A stretch of 64,000 bases of DNA from Hydractinia symbiolongicarpus. Its lineage: Eukaryota > Cnidaria > Hydrozoa > Anthoathecata > Hydractiniidae. Positions 51,931-61,989 of the stretch are shown one piece after another. Location of the stretch: assembly GCF_029227915.1 (NCBI RefSeq), contig NC_079881.1, forward strand, positions 28,249,501 to 28,313,500. Reading direction: 5' to 3'. A program made the position numbers and the translations under genes. Under the pieces are notes generated by a model, which did not search any database, was not told the origin of the DNA, and saw nothing but the letters and a program-made list of their open reading frames with translations. The first letter of the stretch is position 1. The number at the start of each line of letters is the position of its first letter.

Positions 51931-52740
51931 TGCACCACTAGAACGAATGATACTTGTAGTTTTCAAAAATGTTTTCATTTTTGATGAGACGCTGAATAAA
52001 AGAAGTTTAATCGCCGGCAAACGAAAACCCGCGATTTCCCGTAAATCCCAGGCTTGGCCCGTAAAGTCAAAAGTATACAAAGAAAGTACCCAGGGAGTAA
52101 ACTCATTTCCAGAACGATTTTTTAAATTATTTTTTCACCACTAAAACGCATAAGATTTGTAGTTATCAAAAGTGTTTTCATTTTTGATGAGACGCTGAAT
52201 AAAAGAAGTTTAATCGCCGGCAAACAAAAACCCGCGATTTCCCGTAAATCCCAGGCTTGGCCAGTATAGTCAAAAGTATACAAAGAAAGTACCCAGGGAG
52301 TAAACTCATTTCCCGAACGATTTTTTAAATTATTTTTTCACCACTAAAACGCATGAGACTTGTAGTTTTTAAATTTGTCTTCATTTTTGATAAGACGCTG
52401 AATAAAAGAAGTTTAATCGCCGGCAAACGAAAACCCGCGATTTCCCGTAAATCCCGGGCTTGACCCGTATAGTTGAATGTATATAAAGAAAGTAAACAGG
52501 GAGTAAACTCATTTCCCGAACGATTTTTTAAGTTATTATTTCACCACTAAAGCCCATGAGACTTGTAGTTTTCAAAACTGTTTTTATTTTTGATGAGACG
52601 CTGATTAAAAAAGGTTTAATCGCTGGCAAACGAAAACCCGCCATTTCCCGTAAATCCCGGGCTTGGCCTGTATAGTCAAAAGTATACAGAGAAAGTATCC
52701 AGGGAGTAAACTCATTTCCCGAACGATTTTTTATATTATT
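51930..52740. repeat. Segment shared with 49.3-50.1 kb (13-monomer spacing) with a recombinant first monomer
   Basis: From 51983 the sequence follows 49348 onwards at 2635 bp, but the left part of the first monomer (GAACGAATGATACTTG) belongs to another type. The change of type lies between 51970 and 51982, inside the dyad. The segment ends where the TATATTATTTTTTC monomer leads into a long A/T dyad monomer near 52780. Confidence 0.75.
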
Positions 52741-53840
52741 TTTTCACCACTAAAACGCATGAGACTTGTAGTTTTCAAAAAATTTTTCATTTTTTATGAG
52801 ACGCTGAATAAAAGAAGTTTAATCGCCGGCAAACGAAAACCTGCGATTTCTCGTAAATCCCGGACTCGGTCTGTAAAGTCAAACGTATACAAAAAAGTAT
52901 CCAGGGAGTAAACTCATTTCCCGAACGATTTTTTAAATTACTATTTAACCACTAAAGCCCATGAGACTTGTAGTTTTAAAAAATGTTTTTATTTTTGATG
53001 AGACGCTGATTAAAAAAAGTTTAATCGCCGGCAAACGAAAACCCGCCATTTCCCGTAAATCCCGGGCTTGGCCCGTATAGTCAAAAGTATACAAAGAAAG
53101 TATCCAGGGAGTAAACTCATTTCCCGAACGATTTTTTATATTATTTTTTCACCACTAAAACGCATGAGACTTGTAGTTTTTAAAAATGTTTTCATTTTTG
53201 AAGGAACGCTGAATAAAAGAAGTTTAATCGCCGGCAAACGAAAACCCGCGATTTCCCGTAAATCACGGACTAGGCCCGTATAGTCAAAAGTATACAAAAA
53301 AGTACCCAGGGAGTAAACTCTTTTCCCGAACGATTTTTTAAATTATTTTTTCACCACTAAAACGCATGAGACTTGTAGCTTTCAAAAATGTTTTCATTTT
53401 TGATGAGACGCCTAATGAAAGAGGTTTAATCGCCGGCAAACAAAACCAGCAATTTCCCCTAAATCCCGGGCTTGGCCCGTGTAGTCGAATGTATACAAAG
53501 AAAGTACCCAAGGAGTAAACTGATTTCCCGAACGATTTTTCAAATTATTTCTGCACCACTAGAACGAATGAGACTTGTAGTTTTCAAAAATGTTTTCATT
53601 TTTAATGAGACGCTTAATGAAAGAGGTTTAATCGCCAGCAAACAAAAACCCGCGATTTCCCGTAAATCCCGGGCTTGTCCCGTATAGTCGAATGTATACA
53701 AAGAAAAGACCCTGTGAGTAAACTCATTTCCAGAACGATTGTTTAAATTATCTTTTCACCACTAAATCGCATGAGACTTGTAGTTTTCAAAAATGTCTTC
53801 ATTCTTTATGAGACGCTAAATAAAAGGAGTTTAATCGCCG
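52663..53840. repeat. Duplicated block, partner at 56715-57890 (20-monomer spacing)
   Basis: About 6 monomers match at 4052 bp, and both also match 38681-39860 (13,982 bp from the first), the longest-range pair I can trace. Differences include AAGTATCC (52896) versus AAGTACCC, and CCAGCAATTTCCCC versus CCAGCGATTTCCCC. Confidence 0.78.
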
Positions 53841-53869
53841 GCAAACGAAAACCCGCCATCTCCCGTAAA

Positions 53870-55390
53870 CCCCGGACTCGGCCCGTATAGTCAAAAGTAT
53901 ACAAATAAAGTACCCAGGGAGTAAACTCATTTCCCGAACGATTTTTTAAATTATTTTTTCACCACTAAAACGCATGAGACTTGTAGATTTCAAAAATGTT
54001 TTCATTTTTGATGAGACGCTGAATAAAAGAAGTTTAATCGCCGACAAACGAAAACCTGCGATTTCTCGTAAATCCCGGACTCGGTCTGTAAAGTCAAAAG
54101 TATACAAAAAAGTACCCAGGGAGTAAACTCATTTCCTGAACGATTTTTTAAATTATTATTTAACCACTAAAGCCCATGAGACTTGTAATTTTCAAAAATG
54201 TTTTCATTTTTGATGAGACGCTGATTAAAAAAAGTTTAATCGCCGGCAAACGAAAACCCGCCATTTCCCGTAAATCCCGGGCTTGGCCCGTATAGTCAAA
54301 AGTATACAAAGAAAGTATCCAGGGAGTAAACTCATTTCCCGAACGATTTTTTATATTATTTTTTCACCACTAAAACGCATGAGACTTGTAGTTTTCAAAA
54401 ATGTTTTCATTTTTGAAGGAAGGCTGAATAAAAGAAGTTTAATCGCCGGCAAACGAAAACCCGCGATTTCCCGTAAATCCCGGACTAGGCCCGTATAGTC
54501 AAAAGTATACAAAAAAGTACCCAGGGAGTAAACTCATTTCCCGAACGATTTTTTAAATTATTTTGACACCACTAAAACGCATGAGACTTGTAGTTTTCAA
54601 AAATGTTTTCATTTTTGAAGGAAGGCTGAATAAAAGAAGTTTAATCGCCGGCAAACGAAAACCCGCGATTTCCCGTAAATCCCGGACTAGGCCCGTATAG
54701 TCAAAAGTATACAAAAAAGTACCCATGGAGTAAACTCATTTCCCGAACGATTTTTTAAATTATTTTTTCACCACTAAAACGCATGAGACTTGTAGTTTTC
54801 AAAAATGTTTTCATTTTTGATGAGACGCTTAATGAAAGAGGTTTAATCGCCGGCAAACGAAAACCAACGATTTCCCCTAAATCCCGGGCTTGGCCCGTGT
54901 AGTCGAATGTATACAAAGAAAGTACCCAAGGAGTAAACTGATTTCCCGAACGATTTTTCAAATTATTTCTGCACCACTAGAACGAATGAGACTTGTAGTT
55001 TTCAAAAATGTTTTCATTTTTAATGAGACGCTTAATGAAAGAGGTTTAATCGCCGGCAAACGAAATCCCGCGATTTCCCGTAAATCCCGGGCTTGTCCCG
55101 TATAGTCGAATGTATACAAAGAAAGTACCCTGTGAGTAAACTCATTTCCAGAACGATTTTTTAAATTATCTTTTCAGCACTAAATCGCATGAGACTTGTA
55201 GTTTTCAAAAATGTTTTCATTTTTGATGAGACGCTGAATAAAAGAAGTTTAATCGCCGGCAAACGAAAACCTGCGATTTCCCGTAAATCCCAGACTCGGC
55301 CCGTATAGTCAAAAGTATACAAAGAAAGTACCCAGGTAGTAAACTGATTTCCCGAACGATTTTTCAAATTATTTCTGCACCACTAGAACG
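53870..55390. repeat. Segment matching 51.04-51.95 kb with one added monomer
   Basis: 54283 corresponds to 51040 at 3243 bp (16 monomers), but from 54755 the offset is 3445 bp (17 monomers). The extra 202 bp is a tandem second copy of the GAAGGAAGGCTG monomer (54400 and 54612), which also carries TTATTTTGACACCAC at 54560. This is a clean single-monomer gain. Confidence 0.78.
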
Positions 55391-56560
55391 AATGATACTT
55401 GTAGTTTTCAAAAATGTTTTCATTTTTAATGAGACGCTTAATGAAAGAGGTTTAATCGCCGCCAAACGAAAACCCGCGATTTCTCGTAAATCCCGGGCTT
55501 GTCCCGTATTGTCGAATGTATACAAAAAAGTACCATGTGAGTAAACTCATTTCCAGAACGATTTTTTAAATTATCTTTTCACCACTAAAACGCATAAGAT
55601 TTGTAGTTTTCAAAAGTGTTTTCATTTTTGATGAGACGCTGAATAAAAGAAGTTTAATCGCCGGCAAACGAAAACCCGCGATTTCCCGTAAATCCCAGGC
55701 TTGGCCCGTAAAGTCAAAAGTATACAAAGAAAGTACCCAGGGAGTAAACTCATTTCCAGAACGATTTTTTAAATTATTTTTTCACCACTAAAACGCATAA
55801 GATTTGTAGTTTTCAAAAGTGTTTTCATTTTTGATGAGACGCTGAATAAAAGAAGTTTAATCGCCGGCAAACGAAAACCTGCGATTTCCCGTAAATCCCA
55901 GACTCGGCCCGTATAGTCAAAAGTATACAAAGAAAGTACCCAGGTAGTAAACTGATTTCCCGAACGATTTTTCAAATTATTTCTGCACCACTAGAACGAA
56001 TGATACTTGTAGTTTTCAAAAATGTTTTCATTTTTAATGAGACGCTTAATGAAAGAGGTTTAATCGCCGCCAAACGAAAACCCGCGATTTCTCGTAAATC
56101 CCGGGCTTGTCCCGTATTGTCGAATGTATACAAAAAAGTACCATGTGAGTAAACTCATTTCCAGAAGGATTTTTTAAATTATCTTTTCACCACTAAAACG
56201 CATAAGATTTGTAGTTTTCAAAAGTGTTTTCATTTTTGATGAGACGCTGAATAAAAGAAGTTTAATCGCCGGCAAACGAAAACCCGCGATTTCCCGTAAA
56301 TCCCAGGCTTGGCCCGTAAAGTCAAAAGTATACAAAGAAAGTACCCAGGGAGTAAACTCATTTCCAGAACGATTTTTTAAATTATTTTTTCACCACTAAA
56401 ACGCATAAGATTTGTAGTTTTCAAAAGTGTTTTCATTTTTGATGAGACGCTGAATAAAAGAAGTTTAATCGCCGGCAAACAAAAACCCGCGATTTCCCGT
56501 AAATCCCAGGCTTGGCCAGTATAGTCAAAAGTATACAAAGAAAGTACCCAGGGAGTAAAC
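55344..56560. repeat. 3-mer tandem duplication (608 bp)
   Basis: Three monomers (GAACGAATGATACTTG, then two CATAAGATTTGTAG types) repeat at 608 bp. Both copies of the first monomer share the private marks TCGCCGCCAAACG (55459, 56067) and CCCGTATTGTCGAATG, which are absent from the related monomers at 49.2 and 58.5 kb. Confidence 0.82.
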
Positions 56561-57879
56561 TCATTTCCCGAACGATTTTTTAAATTATTTTTTCACCACT
56601 AAAACGCATGAGACTTGTAGTTTTTAAATTTGTCTTCATTTTTGATAAGACGCTGAATAAAAGAAGTTTAATCGCCGGCAAACGAAAACCCACGATTTCC
56701 CGTAAATCCCGGGCTTGACCCGTATAGTCAAAAGTATACAGAGAAAGTATCCAGGGAGTAAACTCATTTCCCGAACGATTTTTTATATTATTTTTTCACC
56801 ACTAAAACGCATGAGACTTGTAGTTTTCAAAAAAATTTTCTTTTTTTATGAGACGCTGAATAAAAGAAGTTTAATCGCCGGCAAACGAAAACCTGCGATT
56901 TCTCGTAAATCCCGGACTCGGTCTGTAAAGTCAAACGTATACAAAAAAGTACCCAGGGAGTAAACTCATTTCCCGAACGATTTTTTAAATTACTATTTAA
57001 CCACTAAAGCCCATGAGACTTGTAGTTTTAAAAAATGTTTTTATTTTTGATGAGACGCTGATTAAAAAAAGTTTAATCGCCGGCAAACGAAAACCCGCCA
57101 TTTCCCGTAAATCCCGGGCTTGGCCCGTATAGTCAAAAGTATACAAAGAAAGTATCCAGGGAGTAAACTCATTTCCCGAACGATTTTTTATATTATTTTT
57201 TCACCACTAAAACGCATGAGACTTGTAGTTTTTAAAAATGTTTTCATTTTTGAAGGAACGCTGAATAAAAGAAGTTTAATCGCCGGCAAACGAAAACCCG
57301 CGATTTCCCGTAAATCACGGACTAGGCCCGTATAGTCAAAAGTATACAAAAAAGTACCCAGGGAGTAAACTCTTTTCCCGAACGATTTTTTAAATTATTT
57401 TTTCACCACTAAAACGCATGAGACTTGTAGCTTTCAAAAATGTTTTCATTTTTGATGAGACGCCTAATGAAAGAGGTTTAATCGCCGGCAAACAAAACCA
57501 GCGATTTCCCCTAAATCCCGGGCTTGGCCCGTGTAGTCGAATGTATACAAAGAAAGTACCCAAGGAGTAAACTGATTTCCCGAACGATTTTTCAAATTAT
57601 TTCTTCACCACTAGAACGAATGAGACTTGTAGTTTTCAAAAATGTTTTCATTTTTAATGAGACGCTTAATGAAAGAGGTTTAATCGCCAGCAAACAAAAA
57701 CCCGCGATTTCCCGTAAATCCCGGGCTTGTCCCGTATAGTCGAATGTATACAAAGAAAAGACCCTGTGAGTAAACTCATTTCCAGAACGATTGTTTAAAT
57801 TATCTTTTCACCACTAAATCGCATGAGACTTGTAGTTTTCAAAAATGTCTTCATTCTTTATGAGACGCTAAATAAAAGG

Positions 57880-58620
57880 AGTTTAATCGCCGGCAAACGA
57901 AAACCTGCGATTTCCCGTAAATCCCAGACTCGGCCCGTATAGTCAAAAGTATACAAAGAAAGTACCCAGGTAGTAAACTGATTTCCCGAACGATTTTTCA
58001 AATTATTTCTGCACCACTAGAACGAATGATACTTGTAGTTTTCAAAAATGTTTTCATTTTTAATGAGACGCTTAATGAAAGAGGTTTAATCGCCGGCAAA
58101 CGAAAACCCGCGATTTCTCGTAAATCCCGGGCTTGTCCCGTATAGTCGAATGTATACAAAAAAGTACCATGTGAGTAAACTCATTTCCCGAACGATTTTT
58201 TAAATTATCTTTTCAGCACTAAATCGCATGAGACTTGTAGTTTTCAAAAATGTTTTCATTTTTGATGAGACGCTGAATAAAAGAAGTTTAATCGCCGGCA
58301 AACGAAAACCTGCGATTTCCCGTAAATCCCAGACTCGGCCCGTATAGTCAAAAGTATACAAAGAAAGTACCCAGGTAGTAAACTGATTTCCCGAACGATT
58401 TTTCAAATTATTTCTGCACCACTAGAACGAATGATACTTGTAGTTTTCAAAAATGTTTTCATTTTTAATGAGACGCTTAATGAAAGAGGTTTAATCGCCG
58501 GCAAACGAAAACCCGCGATTTCTCGTAAATCCCGGGCTTGTCCCGTATAGTCGAATGTATACAAAAAAGTACCATGTGAGTAAACTCATTTCCAGAACGA
58601 TTTTTTAAATTATCTTTTCA
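57880..58620. repeat. 2-mer tandem duplication (about 405 bp)
   Basis: A pair made of a monomer with CCCAGACTCGGCCCG and CCCAGGTAGTAAACTG, and a GAACGAATGATACTTG monomer, occurs at 57.9-58.2 and 58.3-58.6 kb. The same pair is doubled at 40.57-41.38 kb. The left edge is a mosaic: TCTTTATGAGACGCTAAATAAAAGG runs into CCTGCGATTTCCCG between 57860 and 57905. Confidence 0.7.
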
Positions 58621-58939
58621 CCACTAAAACGCATAAGATTTGTAGTTTTCAAAAGTGTTTTCATTTTTGATGAGACGCTGAATAAAAGAAGTTTAATCGC
58701 CGGCAAACGAAAACCCGCGATTTCCCGTAAATCCCAGGCTTGGCCCGTAAAGTCAAAAGTATACAAAGAAAGTACCCAGGGAGTAAACTCATTTCCAGAA
58801 CGATTTTTTAAATTATTTTTTCACCACTAAAACGCATAAGATTTGTAGTTTTCAAAAGTGTTTTCATTTTTGATGAGACGCTGAATAAAAGAAGTTTAAT
58901 CGCCGGCAAACAAAAACCCGCGATTTCCCGTAAATCCCA

Positions 58940-60364
58940 GGCTTGGCCCGCATAGTCTAAAGTATACAAAGAAAGTAACCAGGGAGTAAACTCATTTCCC
59001 GAACGATTTCTTAAATTATTATTTCACCACTAAAGCCCATGAGACTTGTAGTTTTTAAAAATGTTTTTATTTTTGATGAGACGCTTAATGAAAGAGGTTT
59101 AATCGCCGGCAAACGAAAACCCGCGATTTCCCGCAAATCCCGGGCTTGTCCCGTATAGCCGAATGTATACAAAGAAAGTACCCAGGTAGTAAACTGATTT
59201 CCCAAACGATTTTTCAAATTATTTCTGCACCACTAGAACGAATGATACTTGTAGTTTTCAAAAATGTTTTCATTTTTAATGAGACGCTTAATGAAAGAGG
59301 TGTAATCGCCGGCAAACGAAAACCCGCGATTTCTCGTAAATCCCGGGCTTGTCCCGTATAGTCGAATGTATACAAAGAAAGTACCATGTGAGTAAACTCA
59401 TTTCCAGAACGATTTTTTAAATTATCTTTTCACCACTAAAACGCATAAGATTTGTAGTTTTCAAAAGTGTTTTCATTTTTGATGAGACGCTGAATAAAAG
59501 AAGTTTAATCGCCGGCAAACGAAAACCCGCGATTTCCCGTAAATCCCAGGCTTGGCCCGTAAAGTCAAAAGTATACAAAGAAAGTACCCAGGGAGTAAAC
59601 TCATTTCCAGAAGGATTTTTTAAATTATTTTTTCACCACTAAAACGCATAAGATTTGTAGTTTTCAAAAGTGTTTTCATTTTTAATGAGACGCTTAATGA
59701 AAGAGGTTTAATCGCCGGCAAACGAAAACCCGCGATTTCTCGTATATCCCGGGCTTGTCCCGTATAGTCGAATGTATACAAAAAAGTACCATGTGAGTAA
59801 ACTCATTTCCAGAACGATTTTTTAAATTATCTTTTCACCACTAAAACGCATAAGATTTGTAGTTTTCAAAAGTGTTTTCATTTTTGATGAGACGCTGAAT
59901 AAAAGAAGTTTAATCGCCGGCAAACGAAAACCCGCGATTTCCCGTAAATCCCAGGCTTGGCCCGTAAAGTCAAAAGTATACAAAGAAAGTACCCAGGGAG
60001 TAAACTCATTTCCAGAACGATTTTTTAAATTATTTTTTCACCACTAAAACGCATAAGATTTGTAGTTTTCAAAAGTGTTTTCATTTTTGATGAGACGCTG
60101 AATAAAAGAAGTTTAATCGCCGGCAAACAAAAACCCGCGATTTCCCGTAAATCCCAGGCTTGGCCAGTATAGTCAAAAGTATACAAATAAAGTACCCAGG
60201 GAGTAAACTCATTTCCCGAACGATTTTTTAAATTATTTTTTCACCACTAAAACGCATGAGACTTGTAGTTTTTAAATTTGTCTTCATTTTTGATAAGACG
60301 CTGAATAAAAGAAGTTTAATCGCCGGCAAACGAAAACCTGCGATTTCCCGTAAATCCCAGACTT
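58940..60364. repeat. 7-mer higher-order repeat, copy 1 (1420 bp)
   Basis: Seven monomers beginning at TATAGTCTAAAGTATAC and GAAAGTAACC; the unit includes GATTTCTTAAATT, TATAGCCGAATG, TTTCCCAAACGATTTTTC and GAGGTGTAATCGCC, all repeated 1420 bp later. One monomer (59671-59683) is a recombinant of two types within the dyad. Confidence 0.8.
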
Positions 60365-61100
60365 GGCCCGTATAGTCTAAAGTATACAAAGAAAGTAACC
60401 AGGGAGTAAACTCATTTCCCGAACGATTTCTTAAATTATTATTTCACCACTAAAGCCCATGAGACTTGTAGTTTTTAAAAATGTTTTTATTTTTGATGAG
60501 ACGCTTAATGAAAGAGGTTTAATCGCCGGCAAACGAAAACCCGCGATTTCCCGCAAATCCCGGGCTTGTCCCGTATAGCCGAATGTATACAAAGAAAGTA
60601 CCCAGGTAGTAAACTGATTTCCCAAACGATTTTTCAAATTATTTCTGCACCACTAGAACGAATGATACTTGTAGTTTTCAAAAATGTTTTCATTTTTAAT
60701 GAGACGCTTAATGAAAGAGGTGTAATCGCCGGCAAACGAAAACCCGCGATTTCTCGTAAATCCCGGGCTTGTCCCGTATAGTGGAATGTATACAAAGAAA
60801 GTACCATGTGAGTAAACTCATTTCCAGAACGATTTTTTAAATTATCTTTTCACCACTAAAACGCATAAGATTTGTAGTTTTCAAAAGTGTTTTCATTTTT
60901 GATGAGACGCTGAATAAAAGAAGTTTAATCGCCGGCAAACGAAAACCCGCGATTTCCCGTAAATCCCAGGCTTGGCCCGTAAAGTCAAAAGTATACAAAG
61001 AAAGTACCCAGGGAGTAAACTCATTTCCAGAAGGATTTTTTAAATTATTTTTTCACCACTAAAACGCATAAGATTTGTAGTTTTCAAAAGTGTTTTCATT
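60365..61100. repeat. 7-mer higher-order repeat, partial copy 2
   Basis: Matches copy 1 at 1420 bp to about 61099, then continues with GATGAGACGCTGAATAAAAG where copy 1 has AATGAGACGCTTAATG. The match stops at the recombinant dyad of copy 1, so either copy 2 predates that exchange or copy 2 was itself reconverted. 61200-61440 then resembles 60190-60330 at 1015 bp (5 monomers). Confidence 0.75.
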
Positions 61101-61757
61101 TTTGATGAGACGCTGAATAAAAGAAGTTTAATCGCCGGCGAACGAAAACCCGCGATTTCCCGTAAATCCCAGGCTTGGCAAGTATAGTCAAAAGTATACA
61201 AAGAAAGTACCCAGGGAGTAAACTCATTTCCCGAACGATTTTTTAAATTATTTTTTCACCACTAAAACGCATGAGACTTGTAGTTTTTAAATTTGTCTTC
61301 ATTTTTGATAAGACGCTGAATAAAAGAAGTTTAATCGCCGGCAAACGAAAACCCGCGATTTCCCGTAAATCCCGGGCTTGACCCGTATAGTTGAATGTAT
61401 ATAAAGAAAGTAAACAGGGAGTAAACTCATTTCCCGAACGATTTTTTAAGTTATTATTTCACCACTAAAGCCCATGAGACTTGTAGTTTTTAAAAATGTT
61501 TTCATTTTTGATGAGACGCTTAATGAAAGAGGTTTAATCGCCGGCAAACGAAAACCTGCGATTTCCCGCAAATCCCGGGCTTGGCCCGTATAGTCGAATG
61601 TATGCAAAGAAAGTACCCTGTGAGTAAACTCATTCCCAGAACGATTTTTTAAATTATTTTTTCACCACTAAAACGCATGAGACTTGTAGTTTTCAAAAAT
61701 GTTTTCATTTTTGATGAGACGCTGAATAAAAGAAGTTTAATCGCCGGCAAACGAAAA

Positions 61758-61791
61758 CCCGCGATTTCCCGTAAATCCCGGGCTTGGCCCG
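61758..61791. repeat. Helically spaced CCCG motifs and GC hairpin (representative copy)
   Basis: CCCG occurs at 61758, 61768, 61777 and 61788, spacings of 10, 9 and 11 bp; in the consensus these are positions 142, 152, 161 and 172. The last two overlap a short inverted repeat, CGGGC and GCCCG around TTG (61779-61791). A further 5-bp inverted repeat, GATTT and AAATC around CCCGT, covers 61763-61777. Copies with GGACTCGGCCCG lose the CGGGC arm but keep three or four CCCG motifs; copies with CCTGCGATTT lose the first motif by one C-to-T change. Confidence 0.8.
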
Positions 61792-61989
61792 TATAGTCAA
61801 AAGTATACAAAGAAAGTACCCAGGGAGTAAACTCATTTCCCGAACGATTTTTTAAATTATTTTTTCACCACTAAAACGCATGAGACTTGTAGTTTTCAAA
61901 AATGATTTCATTTTTGATGAGACGCTGAATAAAAGAAGTTTAATTGCCGGCAAACGAAAACCCACGAATTCCCGTAAATCCCGGGCTTG

